NCBI RefSeq assembly: GCF_030144325.1
Contig: NZ_CP126307.1
Location: forward strand, 2,666,001 to 2,730,000
From: Bosea vestrisii
Lineage (GTDB): Bacteria > Pseudomonadota > Alphaproteobacteria > Rhizobiales > Beijerinckiaceae
Length of the DNA: 64,000 bases
Reading direction: 5' to 3'
Shown: piece after piece, positions 44,304 through 52,840 of the stretch
Layout of the letters: each line of letters starts with the position of its first letter
How positions within the stretch are numbered: position 1 is the stretch's first letter
Program-made: the position numbers and the translations under genes
Notes under the pieces: generated by a model
What the model was told of the DNA's origin: nothing
The model's input: the letters and a program-made list of their open reading frames with translations, nothing else
Databases searched by the model: none

Positions 44304-46808
44304 TCAGTTCGCCACCTTGAACCCGCGCAACCGCAGCGCATTGCCGAGCACGAACACGCTCGACAGAGCCATGGCGCCCGCGGCAAAGACTGGCGACAGC
44401 AGGATGCCATAGGCCGGATAGAGAACGCCCGCCGCGACCGGGATCAGAGCCGTGTTGTAGGCAAACGCCCAGAACAGATTCTGCCGGATGTTGCCGATCG
44501 TCGCCTTTGACAGAGCGATTGCGTTGGATACGCCCTGCAGGCTGCCTGACATCAGGACCACGTCCGCCGCCTCGATTGCGATGTCCGTACCCGTGCCGAT
44601 GGCAAGACCGACATCGGCCTCCGCCAGTGCCGGGGCGTCGTTGATGCCATCCCCCACGAAGGCGACCTTGCCGTACTTGGCCTTGAGGCGGCGAACCGCA
44701 TCGACCTTGCCGTCCGGCAGCACTTCCGCCACCACCTCGTCGATCCCCAGCCGAGCCGCGATGGCCCTGGTCGTGCGGGCATTGTCGCCGGTGATCATCG
44801 CGACCTTGAGGCCGAGATCATGCAGGGCCTTGATCGCCGCAGGCGTGGTGCCCTTGATCGGGTCGGCCACGGCGATGATCGCCGCGAGCGTGCCGTCGAT
44901 CGCGGCATAGAGCGGCGACTTGCCCTCATTGCCCAGACGCTCGGCAACCCCAGAGAACGCTGCCATGTCATGGCCGAGTTCGACCATGTAGCGGTCCGCG
45001 CCGATCTCGACAGGCTTGCCGTCGACCTTGGCCTTGACGCCGAAGCCCGTCACCGATGCGAAGTCGGTCACGGCCCGCAACGAAAGGCCTTCCCCAGCGG
45101 CCGCGTCCGCAATCGCACGGGCAATCGGGTGCTCCGACTTGGCCTCGACGGCAGCGACAAGACTGAGGACTTTCGAGCGGTCGAAGCCGGCGGCGAGTTC
45201 CAGATCGGTCAAGGCCGGCTTGCCCTCGGTCAGAGTACCGGTCTTGTCGAGCGCCACGACCTTGGCGTCCTTCAGCAACTGGAGCGCTTCACCCTTGCGG
45301 AAGAGCACGCCGAGCTCGGCGCCGCGACCGGTGCCGACCATGATGGAGGTCGGCGTCGCCAGACCCATGGCGCACGGGCAAGCGATGATCAGGACGGCAA
45401 CGGCGTTGACCAGCGCGAAGCTGAGCGCGGGCGACGGGCCGAAATAGAGCCAGGCCGCGAAGGTCAACGCCGCCACGGCGAAGACTGCCGGTACGAACCA
45501 CATCGTGACCTTGTCGACCAGCGCCTGGATCGGCAGCTTGGAGCCCTGCGCCTCTTCGACCATGCGGATGATCTGCGACAGCACGGTGTTGCCGCCGACC
45601 GCCGTGGCGCGGAACGCGAACGCGCCGTTCTGGTTGACCGTGCCGCCGACGATCTCGCTGCCGACCGACTTTGAAACCGGGATCGGTTCGCCGGTGATCA
45701 TCGACTCGTCGACATAGCTGGCGCCTTCGACCAATTCGCCGTCGACGGGCAGACGTTCGCCGGGACGGACCTCGACGATATCGCCGGAAGCGACCGAGCC
45801 GATCGGCAGATCGATCGTCTTGCCGTCCCTGCGGACGCGTGCCGTCTTGGCTTGCAGGCCGGCCAGGCGCTTGATCGCTTCGGATGTCCGGCCCTTGGCC
45901 CGGGCCTCGAGCAGGCGGCCGAGCAGGATGAGCGTCACGATGACCGCGGCGGCTTCGAAATAGACGTTGATCGTTCCGGGCGGCAGAAAGCCTGGTGCGA
46001 AGGTCGCGACCAGCGAATATCCATAGGCGGCGAGCGAACCGACAGCCACGAGCGAGTTCATGTCTGGGGCGAGACGCCAGAGCGCCGGGAGCCCCTTGTC
46101 ATAGAAACGAATGCCCGGGATGAAGAGCACGAGCGTCGTCAGTGCGAACTGGATGTACCAGCTCCATTGCATGCCGATCGTCGATTCGATGAGGCCATGC
46201 ACGCCCGGGATGAGGTGCGATCCCATCTCGATGAGAAAGACCGGCGCGGTGAGCGCCGCCGCGATGGTGAAGTCGCGGGTCAGTTCGCGGCGCTCTGCGT
46301 CCTTCTTCTCCGCTCGCTCGGCGGTCTCGTCCTCGCCGCCATTGCCGTTGGCTGCGCCAATGAGCTTTGCCTCGTAGCCGGCGTCCTCGATCGCCGCAAT
46401 CAGGATCGCCGTGTCGGCCGTTCCCCGGATCGTGGCGCGCTCTGTCGCCAGATTGACGACCGCCTCCGTCACGCCGGGAACAGCCTTCAGCGCGCGCTCG
46501 ACACGGCCGACGCAGGATGCGCAGGTCATGCCTTCGATCGATAGCTCCGTGGGACCGGCCGAGCCGGCAGATGTCTCCGGCACGGAATAGCCGACGTCTT
46601 CGATGGCCTCGACAAGCGTTGCGCGGGCGACAACCGATCTGGTCGTGACGCTCGCACGCTCCGTCGCCAGGTTGACCGATACGGTCTCAACGCCCGGGAC
46701 GGCCTTCAGGGCTCTTTCGATACGACCGACGCAGGACGCGCAGGTCATACCCTCGATGGGTAGCGATATCGTCCCAGGCAAGTCTGTTGCTCGAACGGGG
46801 GCATTCAT
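44304..46808 (-). CDS. copA: Cu(I)-exporting P1B-type ATPase CopA
   Basis: 834 residues with two N-terminal heavy-metal-associated domains (each with GMTCASC, near residues 20 and 92) and eight membrane helices. The transmembrane metal site is CPC (IACPCAMGLATPTS), the phosphorylation site is DKTGTLTEGKPAL, and the remaining motifs are TGEPIPV, SEHPIARAI, MITGDNARTTRAIA and GDGINDAPALAEADVG. It pumps Cu(I) out of the cytoplasm. GAGGAGG lies upstream of ATG 46808. It leads a copA-cueR unit under a CueR-type promoter and is divergent from copZ. Confidence 0.97.
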   Translation of the reverse strand: MNAPVRATDLPGTISLPIEGMTCASCVGRIERALKAVPGVETVSVNLATERASVTTRSVVARATLVEAIEDVGYSVPETSAGSAGPTELSIEGMTCASCVGRVERALKAVPGVTEAVVNLATERATIRGTADTAILIAAIEDAGYEAKLIGAANGNGGEDETAERAEKKDAERRELTRDFTIAAALTAPVFLIEMGSHLIPGVHGLIESTIGMQWSWYIQFALTTLVLFIPGIRFYDKGLPALWRLAPDMNSLVAVGSLAAYGYSLVATFAPGFLPPGTINVYFEAAAVIVTLILLGRLLEARAKGRTSEAIKRLAGLQAKTARVRRDGKTIDLPIGSVASGDIVEVRPGERLPVDGELVEGASYVDESMITGEPIPVSKSVGSEIVGGTVNQNGAFAFRATAVGGNTVLSQIIRMVEEAQGSKLPIQALVDKVTMWFVPAVFAVAALTFAAWLYFGPSPALSFALVNAVAVLIIACPCAMGLATPTSIMVGTGRGAELGVLFRKGEALQLLKDAKVVALDKTGTLTEGKPALTDLELAAGFDRSKVLSLVAAVEAKSEHPIARAIADAAAGEGLSLRAVTDFASVTGFGVKAKVDGKPVEIGADRYMVELGHDMAAFSGVAERLGNEGKSPLYAAIDGTLAAIIAVADPIKGTTPAAIKALHDLGLKVAMITGDNARTTRAIAARLGIDEVVAEVLPDGKVDAVRRLKAKYGKVAFVGDGINDAPALAEADVGLAIGTGTDIAIEAADVVLMSGSLQGVSNAIALSKATIGNIRQNLFWAFAYNTALIPVAAGVLYPAYGILLSPVFAAGAMALSSVFVLGNALRLRGFKVAN

Positions 46809-46857
46809 AGCCGCCTCCTCTATCGTTCCGAAATTCAAGTTCGGGCTGAGGGTGAGG

Positions 46858-46879
46858 CTTCCAACCATGGGAAGGTCAA
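46858..46879 (-). promoter_or_regulatory. CueR-type operator/promoter for copA
   Basis: Reading on the minus strand, TTGACC (46879-46874) is the -35 and CTTCCCATGGTTGGAAG (46874-46858) is the MerR-family dyad within an extended spacer typical of CueR promoters. A second copy faces copZ. The -10 is poor (CACCCT), as expected for a CueR-activated promoter. It lies 50 bases upstream of copA. Confidence 0.85.
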
Positions 46880-46905
46880 TAGCAAAAATTCATCTCGTTC
46901 AGCCC

Positions 46906-46936
46906 TTGACCTTCCCATGGTTGGAAGCCCCACCTT
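46906..46936 (+). promoter_or_regulatory. CueR-type operator/promoter for copZ-copM
   Basis: TTGACC (46906-46911) overlaps by one base the dyad CTTCCCATGGTTGGAAG (46911-46927), with a weak -10 CACCTT at 46931-46936 after a 19-base spacer. The dyad is identical to the copA operator in opposite orientation. Confidence 0.85.
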
Positions 46937-46970
46937 GAGCGTCATGAAGCCCAAACCAAGGAGAATTCCA

Positions 46971-47165
46971 ATGGAACTCAGAATCGAGAGCATGACCTGC
47001 GGCGGCTGCGCCAAATCCGTCACCAAGGCGATCCAGTCAGTCGATCCCGCCGCCAGGATCGAAGTCGAGCCCGCCGCACGCACGGTCAAGGTCAAGACGA
47101 GCGCAAGCTCGGCGGCCCTTCAGCAAGCCCTGGAAAAAGCCGGCTATCCGGCAATCGCGAACTGA
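46971..47165 (+). CDS. copZ: Copper chaperone CopZ (heavy-metal-associated domain)
   Basis: 64 residues, a single ferredoxin-like HMA domain. The metal motif is MTCGGC in ELRIESMTCGGCAKSVTKAI. AAGGAG lies at 8 bases upstream of ATG 46971, deciding against the in-frame start at 46917. It carries Cu(I) in the cytoplasm and hands it to CopA. It is co-transcribed with copM and driven by the adjacent CueR box. Confidence 0.92.
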   Translation: MELRIESMTCGGCAKSVTKAIQSVDPAARIEVEPAARTVKVKTSASSAALQQALEKAGYPAIAN

Positions 47166-47179
47166 GCCGGAGCGAGATC

Positions 47180-47572
47180 ATGAACAAGCTCACCCCGATC
47201 TTCATCGCAGGAGCGCTCGCCATCAGCGCCGGCCTCGCGATCGCACAGAGCCAAATGAACAAGGACAATCCTATGAAAGGTCACACTATGCCGGGCCACG
47301 CGATGCCGGCCTCCGACACCCCATCCACGAAAGCCTACCTCGCCGCCAACGATCGCATGCACAAGGACATGATGGTCAAGTTCACCGGCGATGCCGACGT
47401 CGACTTCATGCGCGGCATGATCCCGCACCATCAGGGGGCGATCGAGATGGCGAAAATCGTGCTCGAGCACGGCAAGGATCCGCAGGTCCGAAAACTCGCC
47501 GAAGAGGTGATCAAGGCCCAGGATGGCGAGATCGCCATGATGAAGAAGTGGCTCGCCGACCGCGGCAAATAG
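47180..47572 (+). CDS. DUF305/CopM-family periplasmic copper protein
   Basis: 130 residues. A signal peptide (LTPIFIAGALAISAGLAIAQ) is followed by a Met/His-rich linker (MNKDNPMKGHTMPGHAMP) and the DUF305 helical domain (MHKDMMVKFTGDADVDFMRGMIPHHQGAIEMAKIVLEH), whose HH and Met residues bind Cu(I). Relatives such as CopM buffer periplasmic copper. It starts 14 bases after copZ and completes the copper module. Confidence 0.9.
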   Translation: MNKLTPIFIAGALAISAGLAIAQSQMNKDNPMKGHTMPGHAMPASDTPSTKAYLAANDRMHKDMMVKFTGDADVDFMRGMIPHHQGAIEMAKIVLEHGKDPQVRKLAEEVIKAQDGEIAMMKKWLADRGK

Positions 47573-47690
47573 CAACGGTCCGCCAGCCCGGACACAGCTT
47601 CGGCGATGCTGCTCCGGGCTCTGGCCGCTTCACCCACCTCGCCCTGAGCAGAGTCCGCAAACGTCCGGCCGTCATGAGCCGCAGGCAGCT

Positions 47691-48347
47691 TCAGCTTTTT
47701 CGCGCCGTCAGCACGAACATCGGCACATCGCCGGGATAAGGCGACGCCGAGAACAGATGCTGCCAGCTCTGAGCCGGACCGAACCCCGCTTCGGTCAGCA
47801 TTGCCCGGGCATCGCCCTCCGTCAGCCCGTCATGGCGCGGCAGGCTGGCGGCGAGGCTGCCCGGATAGGTCGAGCGATATTGCGCCGCGACCGACCAGAG
47901 CCCGTCCGAGACCAGCACCAGGCCGCCCGGGCGCAGGATCAGTTGCGCCTTGCGCAGCGCTGCCATCGGCTCGGGAAGCGTCCAGAGGACGTTGCGCAGC
48001 GTCACGATATCGGCGGAAGCTGGCGCGAACGGCGCCTCCTCGATCAGGGCCTGTTCGAAGCTGACCTCGAGCCCGGACGCCTCGGCGGCCTGCCGGGCGG
48101 CAGCGAGCATGCCTTCGGAGCCGTCGCAGGCGCGCACGCGATGGCCGAGCGAAGCTGCGATCAGTGCGCAGGCCCCCGTCCCCGTGCCGAGGTCGACCAG
48201 ATCCTTCGCGCCTTGCGTCTCGAAGGCGGCAGCGAGGACGTCGCGCCAGAGCGAAGCCTGCGCGATGTGGGAGGCGACGCCATCGAACGCCGGCGCGCGC
48301 CGGGTCCAGTAATCGGAAACCTGGGCCTGTGCCTCAGCTGCTTTCAC
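47691..48347 (-). CDS. Class I SAM-dependent methyltransferase linked to the B12-riboswitch operon
   Basis: 218 residues. Motif I is DLVDLGTGTGACALIAASLGH, with acidic DGSEGML, NVLWTLPEPMAALRKAQLILRPGGLVLVSDG and a C-terminal FGPAQSWQHLFSASPYPGDVPMF. It is the last gene of the substrate-binding protein, permease and ATPase unit, overlapping the ATPase stop by four bases. Methylation of a corrinoid, chelator or small metabolite is possible; I cannot assign a substrate. UbiE-like or MeaB-related roles are not supported. Confidence 0.85.
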   Translation of the reverse strand: MKAAEAQAQVSDYWTRRAPAFDGVASHIAQASLWRDVLAAAFETQGAKDLVDLGTGTGACALIAASLGHRVRACDGSEGMLAAARQAAEASGLEVSFEQALIEEAPFAPASADIVTLRNVLWTLPEPMAALRKAQLILRPGGLVLVSDGLWSVAAQYRSTYPGSLAASLPRHDGLTEGDARAMLTEAGFGPAQSWQHLFSASPYPGDVPMFVLTARKS

Positions 48348-49123
48348 GACTGCCTCCGTTCCGTCTCGACCAGATATTCGATGTGCCGGCGTCCCGACGC
48401 CCCCTCGCGGATCGAGACCGCGACGCCGAAGATGCGCTGGATCGCCTCGGGTGTGAGAACCTCGTCCGGAGGACCTGCCGCCTGCAACCGCCCCTCATGC
48501 AGCAGCGCGATCTCGTCGCAGAACATGGCGGCGAGGTTGAGATCGTGCAGCGCCATGATGCAGGTGATGCCGAGGCGGCGGACCAGTCCCAGGATCGAGA
48601 GCTGATGCTGAATGTCGAGATGGTTGGTCGGCTCGTCCAGGATGAGTTCGCTCGGTTCCTGTGCCAACGCCCGGGCGATATGGACGCGCTGGCGCTCTCC
48701 CCCTGAAAGCGTGTGCCAGAACTGGTCGTGCCGCTCCGTGAGCCCGACCCTTGCCAGCGCCTCGTTCACGGCGGCTTCGTCGGCGTCGTTCCACGAGGCG
48801 AGCGCGGCGCGATGCGGCGTGCGGCCGAGGCGGACGACATCGCAGACCGAGAGCTGAATCTCGGTCGTCGCCTGCTGCTCGACGAAGGCGAGGCGGCGGG
48901 CGAGATCGCGGCGCGGCACGGCGGCGATGTCGCGGCCGTCGAGGGTGACGACGCCGCTGGCGACATTGCGCAGGCGGCAGAGCAGCCGCAGCAGGCTCGA
49001 TTTGCCCGAGCCATTCGGCCCGATCAGCCCGAGCACCCGGCCGGGCGCAGCCTGTAGGGTCACCCCGTCGACGATCATCCGGCCGGCGGCGCCCCAGCGC
49101 GCCTCGCGGGTCGCGAGCGTCAT
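48344..49123 (-). CDS. ABC transporter ATP-binding protein (FecE/BtuD-like)
   Basis: 259 residues. Walker A is GLIGPNGSGKSSLLRLLC, the Q-loop is around VEQQATTEIQLS, the signature is HTLSGGERQRVHIARALAQEP, Walker B is LILDEPTNHLD and the H-loop is ALHDLNLAAMF. This is the FecCDE/BtuCD type energising import of iron chelates or cobalamin. It overlaps the permease and the methyltransferase genes by four bases each, so the four genes are tightly coupled. The cobalamin riboswitch upstream of the first gene points to a corrinoid or cobalt-related cargo. Confidence 0.92.
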   Translation of the reverse strand: MTLATREARWGAAGRMIVDGVTLQAAPGRVLGLIGPNGSGKSSLLRLLCRLRNVASGVVTLDGRDIAAVPRRDLARRLAFVEQQATTEIQLSVCDVVRLGRTPHRAALASWNDADEAAVNEALARVGLTERHDQFWHTLSGGERQRVHIARALAQEPSELILDEPTNHLDIQHQLSILGLVRRLGITCIMALHDLNLAAMFCDEIALLHEGRLQAAGPPDEVLTPEAIQRIFGVAVSIREGASGRRHIEYLVETERRQS

Positions 49124-50163
49124 GCCGGCTGCCTCGCACGGTAGAGGATCAGGGCGAAGACCGGCGCACCGAACAGCGCGGTCACAACGCCAATCGGCAG
49201 GATCTGCTGCGGGATCAGGATACGCGACAGGATGTCGGCGAGGATCATGAAGATCGCGCCGATGACGAGGCAGGCCGGCAGCAGCCGGGCGTGGCCGGAG
49301 CCGACGAGGAAGCGGGCGGCGTGCGGAATGATCAGCCCGACGAAACCGACCGTGCCGACGATCGAGACCATCACCGCCGTCATTACCGCGGTCGTGGCCA
49401 AGAGGACGACCTTCACCCTGATAACCGCAATACCGAGCGAGGCCGCGGCATCGACGCCGAAGGCGAAGGCGTCGAGCACCTTGGCGTGCAGCATGCAGAT
49501 GGCAAAGCCGATGAAGGCGACCGGGGCCGCGATCCAGAGGTCCGGCCAGCGCACACCGCCGAAATTCCCCAGGAGCCAGAACATCACACCGCGCGCCTGT
49601 TCGGCGCTGGCCATTGTCGTGACGATCGTCGCGGTCGCGGCATTGAAAAGCTGCGAGGTGGCGACGCCGGCAAGGATGACGCGATCGCTCGCGCCGCCCG
49701 CCCCCGTCGCCAGCAGCGCGACCACGGCGAGCGCAGCGCAGGAGCCGATGAAGGCCCCGGCCGAGACGCTCAGCGCCGTGCCGCCGATGCCGACGCCGAG
49801 GATCAGCACCGCGACGGCGCCGGTCGAGGCGCCGGCGGAAATGCCCAGCACATAGGGCTCCGCCAGCGGGTTACGCAGCAGCGCCTGCAGGATCGCGCCC
49901 GAAAGCGCCAGAGCCCCACCGCACAAGCCAGCCATCAGCGCCCGGCTCAGGCGATAGTCGAAGATCACGCCCTGCTGGATCGCGCTCACAGGGAAGCCGA
50001 GATCGAACAGCCCGTTGCCGAGTGCCCGCAGCGCCGTATCAAACGGGATGCGCATCTCGCCGATCGTCACCGCCAGCGCCACCGAGACGGTGAGCGCAGC
50101 GAGTGACGCCAGCGCGATGGCGATCCGCGCTGGCCAGTTCGGGCCGTGGGCAGCGTGGCTCAA
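49120..50163 (-). CDS. ABC transporter permease (FecCD/BtuC-like)
   Basis: 347 residues, about ten membrane helices. Family motifs are AIQQGVIFDYRLSRALMAGLCGGALALSGAILQALLRNPLAEPYVLGISAGAS and GTVGFVGLIIPHAARFLVG (given in pieces: the RNPLAEP and GLIIPHAARF signatures). The segment GGALALSGAILQ is the classic FecCD box. It forms the transmembrane channel of the importer. It overlaps the ATPase and the binding-protein genes. Substrate class is inferred from the riboswitch. Confidence 0.92.
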   Translation of the reverse strand: MSHAAHGPNWPARIAIALASLAALTVSVALAVTIGEMRIPFDTALRALGNGLFDLGFPVSAIQQGVIFDYRLSRALMAGLCGGALALSGAILQALLRNPLAEPYVLGISAGASTGAVAVLILGVGIGGTALSVSAGAFIGSCAALAVVALLATGAGGASDRVILAGVATSQLFNAATATIVTTMASAEQARGVMFWLLGNFGGVRWPDLWIAAPVAFIGFAICMLHAKVLDAFAFGVDAAASLGIAVIRVKVVLLATTAVMTAVMVSIVGTVGFVGLIIPHAARFLVGSGHARLLPACLVIGAIFMILADILSRILIPQQILPIGVVTALFGAPVFALILYRARQPA

Positions 50164-51197
50164 GGGGAGAGGCCGAAGCCTGAGATCGCCTTGGCGAGCG
50201 TCTCGATGCCGTCGACCGTGTCGAGACCGGCACGGGTCGCGCCGACATCGATGATGACGACGCGCTGGTTCTTCACCGCATCGAGCTTGCTGGCGACAGG
50301 ATCCGTCTTGAGGAAATCGAGCTTCTTCTCGATGTCATCAGCCGGGAAGCGGCGGCGGTCCATCTTCACCGTGACGATCACCGCGGGATTGGCGGCGGCG
50401 ATGCTCTCCCAGCCGACCAGCGGCCACTCCTCATTGGTCGTGATGATGTTACGGGCGCCGAGCTTCGACAGGATGTAGGCGGGCACGCCGTTCCTGCCGG
50501 CCATGAAGCCGTCGCCCTTGATCTCCTTGCTGGAGAACCAGACCACGACCGGCACGTCCCTGGCCTTGACGTTCGCCACCGCCTGGACCGCCTTGTCCTC
50601 GCGCGCCTTAAGCTCGGCCACGAGTTTCTCGGCCCGATCGGCGACGTCGAAGATCTGCCCGAACTCGCGGATGTTGCGATAGACCAGCTCCATCGTGAAC
50701 ATCTGGGTGCGCACGCCGTCGCCGGCGCCGGAATTGTCCTTGCCGACGCAATCGGTCGGCGAGACGTAAGTCGGAACCTTGACCTTGGCGAACTGGTCGC
50801 GCTTGCCGACGATGCCGTTGGGCCCGACATGCCATTCGAACATCGCGGTGACGAGGTCGGGCTCCTGCGCCAGCACCGCCTCGAAGCTCGGATCATTGTC
50901 GGCAAGGCGCTTCACCTTGGCGTTGACGGCTTCATAGGGCATGGCGACGGGCGAGAACCAGACCGCCGTGCCGACGACGCGGTCGCCGAGGCCGAGGGCG
51001 TAGAGGATCTCCGTCTGCGTCTGGCCGATCGCGACGATGCGCTTGGGCGGCGCGGCGAAGGTCACGCTCTCGCGGCAGTTCTCCAGTGTCAGCGGATACT
51101 GTGTCGGCGCAGCAGAGGCTGCACCCGCGAGCGACGTGCCGAGAAGCGCCGCGGCGGGCCATTGCAGCAGGCGGGCGAATTGGCGCGCAGTCGGCAC
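50160..51197 (-). CDS. ABC transporter substrate-binding protein (FecB/BtuF-like)
   Basis: 345 residues from GTG 51197, with GAGG 8 bases upstream. The signal peptide is QFARLLQWPAAALLGTSLAGAASA. The mature protein has RIVAIGQTQTEILYALGLGDRVV and the C-terminal part has YILSKLGARNIITTNEEWPLVGWESIAAANPAVIVTV (helical backbone FecB fold; parts given). It collects the ligand in the periplasm. The open frame to 51617 runs through the riboswitch and is not coding there. First gene of the operon; a 189-base leader separates it from the riboswitch. Confidence 0.9.
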   Translation of the reverse strand: MPTARQFARLLQWPAAALLGTSLAGAASAAPTQYPLTLENCRESVTFAAPPKRIVAIGQTQTEILYALGLGDRVVGTAVWFSPVAMPYEAVNAKVKRLADNDPSFEAVLAQEPDLVTAMFEWHVGPNGIVGKRDQFAKVKVPTYVSPTDCVGKDNSGAGDGVRTQMFTMELVYRNIREFGQIFDVADRAEKLVAELKAREDKAVQAVANVKARDVPVVVWFSSKEIKGDGFMAGRNGVPAYILSKLGARNIITTNEEWPLVGWESIAAANPAVIVTVKMDRRRFPADDIEKKLDFLKTDPVASKLDAVKNQRVVIIDVGATRAGLDTVDGIETLAKAISGFGLSP

Positions 51198-51385
51198 AGG
51201 GCAAACCTCAAATGTAACAATGTTGCATTTCTGATAGAGTGGACGGCACGCAGCCGTCAAGCTCTGCGCGGTAGCGCGCATGGCGGTCGTCATGAACATG
51301 GACTTCATCGCTCCCCGAGATGACGGATGGGAGCTGCGCAGGGGATGTGGACAGATGGCGGGCTCAGGCGACCGCCACTGATGCA

Positions 51386-51602
51386 CACCTCCGGGACACC
51401 CCGCCCGAAAGACGTCTTCGACGATCGGGGCAGGTCTCCTGGCTCGCGGGTCGACGCCGGTTCCGCCCGGCCTTCCCAGCGCAAGGAGCGCCAGTGGACG
51501 ATGGACGGAGAGCTCGCCGCTTACAGTTGCGGGGGCAGCCTCGGCTTTGGCGCGGGGCGCCTCACCGAATTCCCTCTTAGCTCCGGAAGCAACCCGGAGA
51601 AC
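51386..51602 (-). promoter_or_regulatory. Cobalamin (B12) riboswitch
   Basis: On the minus strand the core box GCCCCCGCAACTGTAAGC lies at 51537-51520 and the downstream box GAGCCAGGAGACCTGCC at 51445-51429. Both are hallmark conserved segments. The P1 arms CTCCGGG (51599-51593) and CCCGGAG (51395-51389) pair to close the domain. GGGAAT...GGTG before the core box is also present. It controls the importer starting at 51197, turning expression down when adenosylcobalamin is abundant. A GC hairpin at about 51356-51377 may be part of the expression platform. It fills most of the 453-base gap 51198-51650. Confidence 0.93.
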
Positions 51603-51650
51603 CTCGATCGCGCCCACCCTATAAGGCGGCGCTATATCGTCAAGCGCCGT

Positions 51651-52829
51651 TCAGAGGCTGGGCGTGCTGTAGAGCCGCTTGCCCTGGACCGTGATTTCGA
51701 CGTCCTGCAGGTAGCTCTGCAGCGCGGTTGTCGCGACCTCGATGCCGAGGCCGGGCGCATCGGGCGCTGCGACCTGCCCCTGCGCATCGCGCTCCAGATG
51801 ATTGGCGGAGATCGCCGTGGCGAGCGGCTTCGGCATCGCCGGATACTCGCAGATCTCGTGATCGGCGAGCCCGGCATAGGGCTGCAGCGAGGCCGAGAGG
51901 GCGAGATGCGAGGTGAAGGTGTGGTTGACGAAGGTCACGCCCTTCGCCACCGCATAGTCCGCCACCGCCTTCGAGGGACCGATGCCGCCGATCCGCCCGC
52001 AATCGATCTGGACGTAGCCGATGCCGCCATAGTCGATCAGCTGCTTGGCCATGGATTCATTGTGGGCGCCTTCGCCACCGGCGAGGCGCACCTTGGGGCT
52101 GCGCCCGGCGAGCGCGCCATAGGCTTCGAGAGCACTGGCGTGGAAGGGTTCCTCGAACCAGCGGACATCCGCCTTTTCCATCGCCGGCAAGCGGGCGGCC
52201 GCACGCTCGACGTCCTCGATGAAGATCTGGCCGGTATCGACCAAGAGAATTCCATCCGCTCCGAGCCCTTCCCGCGCCGCGACGAAATGCTCAGCATCGG
52301 CCTCGACGCTGCCGCGGCCAATCGGCCCCCAGCCGAACTTGGCGGCTCGGAAACTCCGCTTCCTGGCATCCCGCGCACGCTCCAGCGTCTCCTGCGGCGT
52401 GTCACCGAACAGGACGGAAGCATAGGGCGTCTTGGGGTGGCTCTGGCGATAGCCGAGCAGGCGCCAGACCGGCTCGGAGCGCAATTTGCCAAGGATGTCC
52501 CACAAGGCCATCTCGACGCCGGAGAAGGTATGCGGCGCCTGCAGCAGGTCCATCGAGTTATAGGCGACCGCGGCGGCGATGCGGGCAATATCCTCCGGGC
52601 CATCCAGTGCCTGGCCGAGGACGGAATCGGCGACAGGCCGGCAGACCCCGTGCGACATCGGGCAGATGAAGGCGGCAATCGACGGCAGTGGCGCCGCCTC
52701 GCATTCGCCCCAGCCAACATGGCCGCCGGCGGCGACGCGCACCAGCAGCGCGTCCTGGCTGCCATCGGCTTCGTCGGTGACGACGGGCATGGCGAGATAG
52801 AAGAAGTCGACAGCCTCGATTTTGGGCAT
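51651..52829 (-). CDS. Mandelate racemase/muconate lactonizing-type enolase-superfamily enzyme
   Basis: 392 residues. The N-terminal capping domain (MPKIEAVDFFYLAMPVVTDE) is followed by a beta/alpha barrel with FRAAKFGWGPIGRG (catalytic Lys region), metal-ligand Asp in ILLVDTGQIF, Glu in RWFEEPFHA, Glu in LAGGEGAHNE and a late His in VNHTFTSHL. These enzymes abstract an alpha-proton from carboxylates, then racemise or dehydrate. ATG 52829 starts the conserved domain; upstream codons belong to M81-gene sequence. It is the last gene of the six-gene minus-strand unit and shares an unusual K-x-GWGP-x-GR motif with the enzyme at 59671. Confidence 0.88.
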   Translation of the reverse strand: MPKIEAVDFFYLAMPVVTDEADGSQDALLVRVAAGGHVGWGECEAAPLPSIAAFICPMSHGVCRPVADSVLGQALDGPEDIARIAAAVAYNSMDLLQAPHTFSGVEMALWDILGKLRSEPVWRLLGYRQSHPKTPYASVLFGDTPQETLERARDARKRSFRAAKFGWGPIGRGSVEADAEHFVAAREGLGADGILLVDTGQIFIEDVERAAARLPAMEKADVRWFEEPFHASALEAYGALAGRSPKVRLAGGEGAHNESMAKQLIDYGGIGYVQIDCGRIGGIGPSKAVADYAVAKGVTFVNHTFTSHLALSASLQPYAGLADHEICEYPAMPKPLATAISANHLERDAQGQVAAPDAPGLGIEVATTALQSYLQDVEITVQGKRLYSTPSL

Positions 52830-52840
52830 GGGCGCAGTCC

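Noticed and set aside
51198..51617. N-terminal extension of the substrate-binding protein frame
   Set aside because: The extension covers the cobalamin riboswitch and leader; the signal peptide and ribosome site place the real start at 51197.
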